Shown piece after piece: positions 1 to 7,525 of a stretch of DNA of 64,000 nucleotides (the stretch's first letter is position 1; every line of letters begins with the position of its first letter). A program made the translations under genes and the position numbers. The DNA lies in assembly GCA_016278725.1 (NCBI GenBank), contig JADQBG010000009.1, positions 62,001 through 126,000 on the forward strand, in the 5' to 3' direction. This stretch comes from Actinomycetota bacterium. GTDB taxonomy: Bacteria > Actinomycetota > Thermoleophilia > RBG-16-64-13. The notes beneath the pieces are model-generated. The model did no database searches. It was not told the DNA's origin and was given only the letters and a program-made list of their open reading frames with translations.

Positions 1-1205
1 AAACCCTCGGGGTGATCGTGCTCGCCCGCGACGTCGGCGAGCGCCGCGGAGATTCCCTCGATGCCGAAGAGAACCCCGTCGCGGCGGGCCTCCATGATGC
101 CGTCGCTGAAGAGTAGGAGCAAATCCTGGGGGGTGAGCGAAACCTCGACCTCCACCTGTTGCCGCCGTCCGGGGAGCGCGCCGAGTGGGGGTCCGTAAGG
201 GGCGGGGACTTCCTCTGTCCGGCCGCTTTGGCGCAAGACCAGGGGACGGGGGTGACCCGCCAGTGCCACCCGCACCGGCCCGCCGTTTGCCGGGAAGAGG
301 GCAGCGGCCAGCGTCACGAATTTGCCTTCCGGCAGGAGCTCTTCGATCAGCCGGTCTCCCCGGTCGAGGAATTCGCCTGGGCTCGACGCCGTCCGCGCCA
401 GGACGTTGAGCGCCAGCCGAGCTCGAGCGGCATTACCCGCGGCGTCCATTCCCTTGCCGATGCTGTCCCCGAGAAAGACCATGGTAGCTCCGCTTGGCTG
501 CTCCACGAGATCGTAGAAGTCGCCGCCAAACTCAGACATGGCGGAGGCCATGGCGTAGTCCACCCCCACCTCCAGACCGCTCACCCGCGGTGGATCGAGG
601 GGCATCAGCGCGGCTTCCAGGGAGCGTAAGGCGTGGTTTTCGTCGCCGAAGCGGGCGAGTTCCGCCCCGGCCAACCGTCCGGCGAGTTCGAGAAGAGCCA
701 GGTTGTCGTCAAAACGGTCGGGCCGGCGATCGGCGAGATGAAGGATCCCCACGCGCTGCTCTCCGTCCCAGAGGGGAATCACGGCCAGGGAATCGTAGCC
801 TTCGGCGATGCAGCGTCCCCGCAGCGCTCCGAGTTCCTGAGGCGAGAATGCTTGAGACAGGGTCTGCGCTTTACCCCAGGCAAAAGAACCGTCGAATGTG
901 AAGAAGGGGAGATCGGCGTCGGTCTCTCCCGCGGCCACCCGGCCGCACATGCATTCGCCGTGGGCCACGATCGCTTCGTCGCGTAGGAAGGCCGCGGTGG
1001 CTCCCTGGTGGCCGCAGATCGGGAGCAGTTGCAGCTCGGCGGGGCGGGGCTCCCATTGCCCCCCGTTTCCGTCTTGGCCGAAGACCCGGACGGTGGTGGT
1101 CTCGGAACCGGAGAGCTCCCGCAGCCAGTGCATGAAGAGCTCGACGGCCTCGTCGAACGAAGCCGCCTGCCGCAGGCCGCTTTGCAGTTGTTGCAGGTCG
1201 GGCAT
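1..1205 (-). CDS. GAF domain + SpoIIE-type PP2C phosphatase (3' end beyond window)
   Basis: A serine/threonine phosphatase of the SpoIIE/RsbU kind, likely acting on an anti-anti-sigma factor or similar signalling protein. My translation of the minus strand from ATG at 1205 is open to the window edge (401 codons seen). Residues 1-185 look like a GAF sensor domain. The PP2C part starts near residue 195 and carries the metal-binding motifs GGDFYDL (about 227-233) and GDSIGKGMDAA (about 246-256), then LLLLFSDGIMEAR near the end. No membrane segment is seen, so it should be cytosolic. No strong Shine-Dalgarno precedes the ATG. An RsbW-like kinase lies at 34.4 kb, but nothing links the two directly. 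The ligand of the GAF domain is unknown. Confidence 0.85.
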   Translation of the reverse strand, partial: MPDLQQLQSGLRQAASFDEAVELFMHWLRELSGSETTTVRVFGQDGNGGQWEPRPAELQLLPICGHQGATAAFLRDEAIVAHGECMCGRVAAGETDADLPFFTFDGSFAWGKAQTLSQAFSPQELGALRGRCIAEGYDSLAVIPLWDGEQRVGILHLADRRPDRFDDNLALLELAGRLAGAELARFGDENHALRSLEAALMPLDPPRVSGLEVGVDYAMASAMSEFGGDFYDLVEQPSGATMVFLGDSIGKGMDAAGNAARARLALNVLARTASSPGEFLDRGDRLIEELLPEGKFVTLAAALFPANGGPVRVALAGHPRPLVLRQSGRTEEVPAPYGPPLGALPGRRQQVEVEVSLTPQDLLLLFSDGIMEARRDGVLFGIEGISAALADVAGEHDHPEG

Positions 1206-1270
1206 GCCTACATTCTAGGAGACGGGGGGAGCAGGCACCAAGAGCATCCTTGGGCGGCACAGAAAGCTTG

Positions 1271-1366
1271 CGCCGCCCAAGAACGCGCTGGGGCGGCGAA
1301 GTGCGCCGTCCGCGCGAGAAAGCGCGGCGGACCGAGTAGCGCGCGCCGCCCGAGAACGCGCCGGGC
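1271..1366. repeat. Imperfect 23-bp direct repeat in intergenic region
   Basis: The gap between the divergent phosphatase and SDR genes holds two near-identical 23-bp stretches, at 1271-1293 and 1344-1366 (20 of 23 bases the same, both built on CGCCGCCC-AGAACGCG). They could be regulatory half-sites or simple G+C-rich low-complexity sequence. I see no clear promoter here. Confidence 0.35.
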
Positions 1367-1381
1367 AAGGAGGTGAGTGGA

Positions 1382-2179
1382 TTGAATCTGCAAGGGACCA
1401 CCGTGGTCGTAACCGGCGGCAGCCGGGGCATAGGTCTGGAAGTCGCCCGCGCCGTGCTGGCGGCCGGCGGCCGCGTTGTGCTGGCGGCGCGGGGCGAGCC
1501 CGGTCTGGCCGCCGCCCGCCGGAGTCTCGCGCAGGCGAGCCGGGAGAACGCAGCCACGGGCGGTACCGGCCTCGGCTCCGGCCTCGAGCCCCCCGGGCCG
1601 GCGAGCGCCGGCGAGCGCATCCTCACCGTCCCCACCGACGTCACCGAGGAAGGCCAGGTGGCCGGCCTCTTCACGGCGGCTGTGGACCGTTTCGGCCGAG
1701 TCGACGCACTGGTGAACGCCGCCGGAGTGCTTACCCGGGGTGGCGTCACCGAGACCAAGCTCGAGGATTGGCAGACCAACCTCGCCGTCAACCTGACCGG
1801 GGTCTTTCTTTGCTCACGGGAGGCGGTGCGGCGGATGGTGGCGCAGCCGCCGGCCGAGGACGGGGTGAGGGGCCACCTGGTGCAGATCGTGTCCGGGGCC
1901 GGGGTTCACGGCTGGCCGGGACACGCGGCCTACTCCGCGGCAAAGCACGGGGTGATGGGTTTCAGCGCCAGTCTGCGGGACGAGGTGCGCGAACAGGGGG
2001 TGCTGGTCTCGGACGTGCTGCCGGGCATGACCGCCACCGCCATGACCGACCTCCCCGACTTCGCTTCGCGCAACAAGCTGGCCCCCGAGGACGTGGCCCA
2101 GGCGGTGCTCGCGGTGCTCGAGGCTCCAGCCCGGGCGATGCTGACCCGGGTGGACGTGCGTCACCGCCTGACCGGTTAG
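1382..2179 (+). CDS. Short-chain dehydrogenase/reductase (SDR)
   Basis: NAD(P)-dependent oxidoreductase of the classical SDR family, cytosolic, substrate unknown. Visible motifs are the Rossmann glycine motif GGSRGIG near the N-terminus, NAAG in the middle, and the catalytic YSAAK with an upstream serine (VSGAG). I place the start at TTG 1382 because a near-perfect ribosome-binding site, AAGGAGGTGA, sits at 1367-1376 with 5-base spacing. The in-frame GTG at 1373 lies inside that site and cannot use it. The protein is then 265 residues, normal for the family. An insertion of about 25 residues rich in Gly, Ala and Pro follows the first Rossmann helix. It stands alone between convergent and divergent neighbours. 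Confidence 0.85.
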   Translation: MNLQGTTVVVTGGSRGIGLEVARAVLAAGGRVVLAARGEPGLAAARRSLAQASRENAATGGTGLGSGLEPPGPASAGERILTVPTDVTEEGQVAGLFTAAVDRFGRVDALVNAAGVLTRGGVTETKLEDWQTNLAVNLTGVFLCSREAVRRMVAQPPAEDGVRGHLVQIVSGAGVHGWPGHAAYSAAKHGVMGFSASLRDEVREQGVLVSDVLPGMTATAMTDLPDFASRNKLAPEDVAQAVLAVLEAPARAMLTRVDVRHRLTG

Positions 2180-2254
2180 CCCCGGGCCTCCAGCCAGACG
2201 GGCGGCCCCCGGCTAGACCGGCACCCGCCCGCCGGGTCAGGCGGCGATTTCCCG

Positions 2255-3190
2255 TTAGACCGGAGGCCCCAGCTCCGCTCGGCTCGCCTCGACGTCCTTC
2301 TGCACCCTGCCCGCGTCGAGCTGGGCCAGCAGGGTGCCCGTGAGGATCAGGGCGAAGCCCGCGAGGCGCCGCGTGCCCAGGCTCTCCAGGCCCACTGCCA
2401 CAGACACGGTCAAGGCGATCACTCCCTCCAGGCTGATGAAGACGCCGGCATGGGTCACCGGTGTGCGCCGCTGCCCCAGGGTCTGCAGTAGGAAGCCGCC
2501 CAGAGTCGCCACCAACCCGCCGTAGACCACGGCCAGCAGCACCCAGCCGCTCAGGCCCGTGGGATCTTCTGGCCAGAGGCCCAGCGTCGTGGAAAGGATC
2601 AGCGTCAGCGTGCCCGTCACCAAGGTCTGGATGGCGACCAGTGCCAGCGCCTGCACCTGGTGGGTCAGCCGATTGACCGCCAGCATGTGGATCGAAAGAA
2701 ACAGCGTGGCCAGAGGCAGCACCAGCGTGGAGCGCGAGTAAGCGGTGGGTTCTCCCAATAGGAAGACGATGGCCATGCCCGAAGCCACCAGCAGTATCGA
2801 CGCGCCCAACCTGCGGTCGATGGAGCCCTGGCCGAGCAGGGCTGCCAGCAGAGGGGTGGCGATGGAGAGCTGGGCGATGATGAAGGCAGAGAGTCCCGGG
2901 CTGGTCCCGTCCAGGCCCACGAACAAGCAGATCGAAGCCCCCGTGGCGACCAGTCCCATGCCCCCGCTCTTGAGCAGCAGGTGCCGGGGCAGGCGGCGCA
3001 GGGCGGGAAGCGTAAACGGCAGGAGCACGGCCAGGGCGAGCAGGTTTTGCGTCGAGACCAGCGCCAGCGGGTGGACGAACTCGAGCGCGTACTTGGTGAT
3101 CGAGTACATCGTTCCCCAAATCCCGGCTGCTCCGACCAGGGCCAGGGGACCCCACGCGCCTACCGCTCGACCGTTCTCCCGTTGAATCAG
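2255..3190 (-). CDS. EamA/DMT-family membrane transporter, probable CTG start
   Basis: Drug/metabolite-type permease with about ten hydrophobic segments in two EamA repeats; substrate unknown. The first canonical start is ATG 3109, but that cuts the first transmembrane helix in half. The frame stays open upstream and gives GPLALVGAAGIWGTMYS, the usual first EamA helix with its conserved W-G-T. The only well-placed ribosome-binding site is AAAGGAGG at about 3197-3204, six bases before CTG at 3190, so I place the start there (311 codons). If CTG is wrong, the protein begins at 3109 and lacks half a helix. It converges with the SDR gene. No operon partner. Confidence 0.8.
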   Translation of the reverse strand: MIQRENGRAVGAWGPLALVGAAGIWGTMYSITKYALEFVHPLALVSTQNLLALAVLLPFTLPALRRLPRHLLLKSGGMGLVATGASICLFVGLDGTSPGLSAFIIAQLSIATPLLAALLGQGSIDRRLGASILLVASGMAIVFLLGEPTAYSRSTLVLPLATLFLSIHMLAVNRLTHQVQALALVAIQTLVTGTLTLILSTTLGLWPEDPTGLSGWVLLAVVYGGLVATLGGFLLQTLGQRRTPVTHAGVFISLEGVIALTVSVAVGLESLGTRRLAGFALILTGTLLAQLDAGRVQKDVEASRAELGPPV

Positions 3191-3275
3191 TTCGTTCCTC
3201 CTTTCGCGCGCAACTCGCGCGCAACTCTAGCTCTTTGCCCGCGAGGTGTCCCGGCGATGCCTGGCGGACTGCTGG

Positions 3276-3304
3276 TCTGACCACCCCACTCTCGATGTTA
3301 GAAT
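3276..3304 (+). promoter_or_regulatory. Probable sigma-70-type promoter of the thioredoxin-like/CobW operon
   Basis: TCTGAC (3276-3281) and TAGAAT (3299-3304) are 17 bases apart and lie about 70 bases before the first gene of the 3374-5023 operon. Call rests on sequence resemblance only. Confidence 0.4.
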
Positions 3305-3373
3305 CGGGAGGAATGCTTCCACAACGGCGTCGTTTTCGCCGAATGTCGCCGATTCAGTTGTCCGGGAGGACGT

Positions 3374-3631
3374 ATGCGCATTCAGATTTTGGGATCGGGT
3401 TGCAAGAAGTGCGACGAGCTTTACGCCCGCGCGCGCCAGGCCGCGGAGCGCATCAAGTGGGACGAACCCCCGCTGGTGGAGAAGGTGGACGACATCGACG
3501 TCTTCCTGCAGCACGGAGTGAGGGTCACCCCGGCGCTCGTCGTGGCCGGTGAGCTGGTGTCTTCAGGGCAGCTGCTCGAGGTCGAGCAGATCGAGCAGGC
3601 CATTCGGGAGAGGTTGGCCGCCAATGGCTGA
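3374..3631 (+). CDS. Small thioredoxin-fold redox protein (CxxC)
   Basis: An 85-residue protein of the small redox-active-disulfide / thioredoxin-like family. The active-site motif GSGCKKCDEL is at residues 7-16 and the conserved cis-proline is in VRVTPALVV. The short length and direct start into the first beta strand are typical of these glutaredoxin-like proteins, which often sit beside metal-handling or corrinoid genes. Its stop overlaps the start of the next gene (ATG 3624), so the two are almost surely translated together. A role as a thiol or metal-transfer partner of the CobW-like GTPase is inferred from this coupling only. Confidence 0.8.
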   Translation: MRIQILGSGCKKCDELYARARQAAERIKWDEPPLVEKVDDIDVFLQHGVRVTPALVVAGELVSSGQLLEVEQIEQAIRERLAANG

Positions 3632-4616
3632 GCGCACCGACGTCTACCTGATCTCGGGCTTCCTGGGCGCGGGGAAGACCACCTTTCTCAACCGGCTGAT
3701 CAAGCGGGTGCCCGAGGACATGACCTTTCTCATCCTCATGAATGAGTTCGGAGACGTGGGACTCGACGGTACGCTGGTCGAGGGCGAGGATCTCGACATG
3801 CTCGAGATCAGCAAGGGCTCCATCTTCTGCGCCTGCGTCAAAACCGACTTCATCAAGGGTCTGCACGAGATAGCGACTTCGGTCAAACCCGACGTCATGC
3901 TGATCGAGACCACCGGCGTCGCCAATCCGCGCGACCTCGACCGGGATCTGCAGCTGCCCATCTTCGGCGGAGCCTTCAATCTGCGGGACAAGTTCTGCCT
4001 GGTCGACGCGGCCAACTTCCTGGATACCTACGAGTCGTTTCTGGCGATCGAGAAGCAGCTGGAATCCTCCGACGTGTTCATCATCAACAAGATCGACTTG
4101 GCCGAACCGGGCGACGTGGAGAAGATCAAAGCGATCGTCGAGGAGTTCAACCCCGAGCCCCGCTTCTACGAGACGACCTATGCCGAAGTGGACTTCGGGG
4201 ACCTGTTCCACGCGGGAGCGCTCGAGGGGCGCATAGGCGAGGGGGGAGCGGGAGTGGGCGTGGGGCTCAGCATGACCGAGGAGGAGCTCGAGGCCTACAT
4301 CGAGAACCTGCTCTGCGACGAGACCGCCGAGGTGACGCCGCCAGACCGCCTGCTCTCCCTGGTGGCCGACTGGGCTCCGAGCTCCGAGGCCCAGTTTCGC
4401 GAATGGATCGAGGGGTTTCCCCAAGTGGTCCGGGCCAAGGGCGTCGTGGAGCTCGACGAGCAGCTTCGCCTCTTCAGCATGGTGAACGGCAAGTGGACGT
4501 TCGACCCTTACCGCGGCAACGCCCCGGGGGAAGAGGTGCGCAACCGCGTGGTTTTCATCTCCCGCCCGGAGGACATTAAAGAGATCGAACGCATAATCGA
4601 CCAGGAGGACTCCTGA
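3624..4616 (+). CDS. CobW/P47K (COG0523) family GTPase
   Basis: G3E-family P-loop GTPase, 330 residues, linked in other bacteria to metal (Zn, Co, corrinoid) delivery. The Walker A motif GFLGAGKTTF is near residue 15; an ETTG stretch (LIETTGVANP) and NKID follow. I chose ATG 3624 since it overlaps the previous stop and directly precedes the P-loop strand; the frame is open 25 codons further upstream but that part is non-homologous. The family's usual CxCC metal motif appears here as FCAC, with only two cysteines. It overlaps the next gene by one base (TGATG). The partner metal cannot be read from the sequence. Confidence 0.85.
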   Translation: MAERTDVYLISGFLGAGKTTFLNRLIKRVPEDMTFLILMNEFGDVGLDGTLVEGEDLDMLEISKGSIFCACVKTDFIKGLHEIATSVKPDVMLIETTGVANPRDLDRDLQLPIFGGAFNLRDKFCLVDAANFLDTYESFLAIEKQLESSDVFIINKIDLAEPGDVEKIKAIVEEFNPEPRFYETTYAEVDFGDLFHAGALEGRIGEGGAGVGVGLSMTEEELEAYIENLLCDETAEVTPPDRLLSLVADWAPSSEAQFREWIEGFPQVVRAKGVVELDEQLRLFSMVNGKWTFDPYRGNAPGEEVRNRVVFISRPEDIKEIERIIDQEDS

Positions 4617-5023
4617 TGGCCCAGCTGCCCGACAATGTAAAGGAAGCGCTGACCGGTGGACAAAACGTGTGGGTGGCCACCATCGGCGAGGACGGCTGGC
4701 CCAACGTGGCCATCAAGGGCAGCGGGGCCCTGCTCGACGAAGAGCACATCTTCTTCGCCGACCTCTTCTCCAAGAAGACCCGCGATAACCTGCTCTACAA
4801 CAGCCGGGTGGCGGTGGGCATCTTCGATCCCGAGAAGCGGATCGCCGTCCAGGTCAAGGGCGTGGCCGACATGATCAAGTCCGGAGACCTCTTCGACAGG
4901 GTCAAGCAGCAGATCGCCGATCTGCAGAGAGACCTTCCCGATCCCAAGTATGTGGTGCGGATCGAGATCCAATCCGTGTGGGACATGACCGCGGGCCCCA
5001 ACGCGGGCGAGCAAATCGCCTAA
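4616..5023 (+). CDS. Pyridoxamine 5'-phosphate oxidase-family flavoprotein (FMN split barrel)
   Basis: A 135-residue protein of the PPOX-like split-barrel fold, expected to bind FMN or a related cofactor as a dimer. The recognisable stretch is VWVATIGEDGWPNVAIKGSG near the N-terminus, typical of this family, followed by the strand KKTRDNLLYNSRVAVGIF. It is the last gene of the three-gene set beginning at 3374, is translationally coupled to the CobW gene, and is followed by a strong terminator. The physiological substrate is unknown; a role in redox chemistry with the two upstream proteins is inferred from the operon. Confidence 0.8.
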   Translation: MAQLPDNVKEALTGGQNVWVATIGEDGWPNVAIKGSGALLDEEHIFFADLFSKKTRDNLLYNSRVAVGIFDPEKRIAVQVKGVADMIKSGDLFDRVKQQIADLQRDLPDPKYVVRIEIQSVWDMTAGPNAGEQIA

Positions 5024-5072
5024 AGGGCCAATTCTCGGCCGGAGTCGACGGTCGACCTTGCCGAACCACGGA

Positions 5073-5104
5073 GCCGCCCGGGCCGTCTGTGCCGGGCGGC
5101 TTTT
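5073..5104 (+). terminator. Intrinsic terminator after the PPOX gene
   Basis: Nine-base-pair G+C stem GCCGCCCGG / CCGGGCGGC (5073-5081 with 5092-5100), ten-base loop, then TTTT. Confidence 0.8.
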
Positions 5105-5133
5105 GCGTGCCTGAATCCACCGGCTGGGACTGT

Positions 5134-5152
5134 TATAATGCACATATGTGCA
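5134..5152 (+). promoter_or_regulatory. -10 element and 14-bp palindromic operator before the DUF134-NifX gene
   Basis: A consensus TATAAT (5134-5139) shares its last T with the perfect palindrome TGCACATATGTGCA (5139-5152). The transcription start would fall inside the palindrome, an ideal place for a repressor. The -35 region is weak. The downstream gene encodes a helix-turn-helix protein, so autoregulation is the simplest guess. Confidence 0.55.
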
Positions 5153-5183
5153 AAACCACAAGCCGCTCACTGCCCTCCCGCTG

Positions 5184-5993
5184 ATGCCGCGCCCGCCCAA
5201 ATGGCGCTGCCTGAACGCCCCCATAACCGCACGGTTCTTCACGCCTTCGGCTGATCTCCCGGCTGACCTGCCCTCTCACCGGATGTCTGTCGACGGGCTC
5301 GAGGTGCTCCGGCTTCTCGACCTCGAGGGCCTGAGCCAGGAGGAAGCCGCCACGGCGCTGGGGGTGTCTCGCTCCTCGATCAGCCGAACGGCGAGCAAGG
5401 CGCGGCGGGCCCTGGTGGAGGCCGTGTGGCGCGGAGAAGCATTGACGGTCGAAGGCGGACCGGTGGCTATTCTCAAGGAGCGGCGCGAGAGCGCCCGGCC
5501 GGGGAGCGCCCTCGGCTCAAAAGAACACGACGTTCGGGGCGGCACGCCCCAAAAAGACCAAGAAGACCAAGGAGAGACAATGGTAATCGCAGTTCCTCAT
5601 GAGTCGGGTTCAGTCAACCAGCACTTCGGGCGCACGCGGGAGTTTCTCGTGGCCTCGGCCCAGGACGGTGCCGTCCAGGAAAGATCCGTGTACGAGGTGC
5701 CGGGCATGCAACACAATCACTCGGCGCTTGCGGGCTTCCTGCAGGACCGGGGAGTTGATGTCATTCTGGCCGGCGGTATGGGCGCCCCCATGCGGGAGGC
5801 GCTCGAGCGCAGCGGCTTCGAAGTCATCTGCGGGGTGTCGGGAGTGGCCGAAGAGGCGGTGGCGGCCTACCTGCGGGGCGAGGTCGAGCCAGGGCCGGCG
5901 ACCTGCGGGCACCACCACGGCGAGCCCCACGTCCACGGCGAGCATCACCATAGCGAGGGCGGCTGCAATCACGGTGCCGGCGCGCACGACTGA
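5184..5993 (+). CDS. DUF134 helix-turn-helix protein fused to NifX/NifB-type cofactor-binding domain
   Basis: A two-domain protein of about 269 residues. The N-terminal part begins MPRPPKW, the usual start of DUF134 proteins, and contains a sigma-like helix-turn-helix (LSQEEAATALGVSRSSISR). After a polar linker, the C-terminal part (from MVIAVPHESG) is a dinitrogenase iron-molybdenum cofactor family domain with NQHFGRT and LAGGMGAPM. It ends in a His/Cys-rich tail (CGHHHGEPHVHGEHHHSEG) likely to bind metal. I chose ATG 5184 because it gives the family's N-terminus; GTG 5148 is in frame but lies in the operator. No nitrogenase gene is nearby, so it may be a metal- or Fe-S-responsive regulator rather than a nitrogen-fixation protein. 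Confidence 0.8.
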   Translation: MPRPPKWRCLNAPITARFFTPSADLPADLPSHRMSVDGLEVLRLLDLEGLSQEEAATALGVSRSSISRTASKARRALVEAVWRGEALTVEGGPVAILKERRESARPGSALGSKEHDVRGGTPQKDQEDQGETMVIAVPHESGSVNQHFGRTREFLVASAQDGAVQERSVYEVPGMQHNHSALAGFLQDRGVDVILAGGMGAPMREALERSGFEVICGVSGVAEEAVAAYLRGEVEPGPATCGHHHGEPHVHGEHHHSEGGCNHGAGAHD

Positions 5994-6079
5994 GGCTTCG
6001 CTCGGAGTTGGGTCGGCCGCGCGCCCCTGGGGCGGATTCGGCCGGCCCTCTCGGGCGCATTTGGCCGGGCTTCTGGCGG

Positions 6080-7447
6080 TCAGACTCCGAAGATCTCCTC
6101 GACCTGCACGTTCTCCTGGTTCAGCCGGAAGGCCTGATGCAACGCCCGGACCGCGTCCTGCATGCGGTCCTTGCGGATCACGCAGGAGATCTTGATCGAA
6201 CTGGTGGAGATCATCTCGATGTTGATGCCGTTCTCGGCCAGCACCTCGAACATGCGGGCGGCGACTCCCGGATGTGAGCGCATGCCCGCACCGACCAGCG
6301 AGATCTTGGCGGTCTCCGTGTCGGTCTCGTACTCGCCGAACCCGAGTTCTTCCTGCAGACGGTCCAGCGTGTGTCCCGCTTTGTTCAGATCATCCTCGCT
6401 CACGGTGAAGGAGATATCGGTGGTGCCCGCCTCGGACACGTTCTGGATGATCATGTCCACGTTCAGCCCGTCCGAGGCCAGTTGTGTGAACACGCGGGCG
6501 GCCACACCGGGACGGTCGGGCACGCGGTGCAGCGTGACTTTGGCGTCCTCGAGGGTGTAGCTGACCCCCGAGACTATGGCCTGTTCCACGGCTTCCCCTT
6601 CCTGCTGTCGTATCCAGGTGCCCGGTGTGTCGGCAAAGCTGGAGCGCACATGGATGGCGACTCCAAATCGCCGCGCGAACTCCACGCAGCGCAGCATCAG
6701 GACCTTTGCTCCGGTGGCGGCCAACTCGAGCATCTCTTCGTAAGAGATCTCTTCCAGCTTGCGCGCCTCGGGCACTATGCGCGGATCGGTGGTGTACACG
6801 CCGTCGACGTCTGTGTAGATTTCGCACACCTCGGCCCCGAGGGCGGCGGCCAAGGCCACCGCGGTGGTGTCCGAGCCGCCCCGCCCCAGCGTGGTGACGT
6901 CGTGCTCGGTCGAGACCCCTTGGAAGCCGGCGACCAGGACGATCTTGCCCCGGTCGAGCGCCTCCTGAATGCGGAAGGGCCGGATATCCAAGATCTTCGC
7001 TTTGGTGTGGTCGGTGTCCGTGACGATTCCGGCCTGCGAGCCGGTCAGCGAGATCACGTCGTGCCCCAGGTCGTGAATGGCCATCGCCACGAGAGAGGCG
7101 GAGATCCGCTCCCCGGTGGACAGGAGCATGTCCATCTCCCGGTCCGGCGGATTGTCAGAGATCTCCCTGGCCAACTGAATCAACTCGTCGGTGGTGTCGC
7201 CTCGGGCCGAGACGACGGCCACCACCGGGTGCCCGGAGTCGTGGGTCTCCACGATGCGGCGCGCCACTCGCTTCATGCACTCGGCGTCCGCCACCGAGGT
7301 GCCGCCAAACTTCATCACCACGGTGTCGTTGGGGGCGGGCCGTTCGGTTTTTGATTGCAGTACGGCGACCGGGTGCCCGGCCGCATCGAGAGGGACTCCC
7401 TCGACCTGCCCGGGCCGGGCAAGAGCGGTCCCTTCAAACTCCGTCAA
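6080..7447 (-). CDS. lysC: Aspartate kinase
   Basis: Phosphorylates L-aspartate, the first step toward lysine, threonine and methionine. The kinase core begins at [12 protein letters not shown] and contains [19 protein letters not shown] and [15 protein letters not shown]-like substrate motifs. Two C-terminal ACT domains follow (near [13 protein letters not shown] and [11 protein letters not shown]) and should give feedback control. The start is uncertain. TTG 7447 has AGGAG nine bases upstream and lies on the predicted transcript. GTG 7321 or ATG 7315 would give the usual family length of about 411. The frame is open to 7498, but that ATG overlaps a possible -10. Stand-alone, divergent from the GGDEF gene. 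Confidence 0.9.
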   Translation of the reverse strand: MTEFEGTALARPGQVEGVPLDAAGHPVAVLQSKTERPAPNDTVVMKFGGTSVADAECMKRVARRIVETHDSGHPVVAVVSARGDTTDELIQLAREISDNPPDREMDMLLSTGERISASLVAMAIHDLGHDVISLTGSQAGIVTDTDHTKAKILDIRPFRIQEALDRGKIVLVAGFQGVSTEHDVTTLGRGGSDTTAVALAAALGAEVCEIYTDVDGVYTTDPRIVPEARKLEEISYEEMLELAATGAKVLMLRCVEFARRFGVAIHVRSSFADTPGTWIRQQEGEAVEQAIVSGVSYTLEDAKVTLHRVPDRPGVAARVFTQLASDGLNVDMIIQNVSEAGTTDISFTVSEDDLNKAGHTLDRLQEELGFGEYETDTETAKISLVGAGMRSHPGVAARMFEVLAENGINIEMISTSSIKISCVIRKDRMQDAVRALHQAFRLNQENVQVEEIFGV

Positions 7448-7496
7448 TTGGCTCAACTCCTGGGGAGCAGCGGACGATAGGTAGCTCGGAACGCGC

Positions 7497-7525
7497 ATTC
7501 TACCGGAGGGCAGGGGACTTTTGAA
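7497..7525 (-). promoter_or_regulatory. Possible promoter of aspartate kinase
   Basis: On the minus strand TTCAAA (7525-7520) and TAGAAT (7502-7497) are separated by 17 bases. Transcription would start near 7490, which would exclude the ATG at 7498 as the kinase start. The element overlaps the first codons of the divergent GGDEF gene. Confidence 0.35.

Noticed and set aside
3549-3623. Longer start for the CobW-type GTPase
   Set aside because: Those codons are an alternate frame inside the thioredoxin-like gene, whose CxxC and cis-Pro motifs are clear. ATG 3624 fits the family start.
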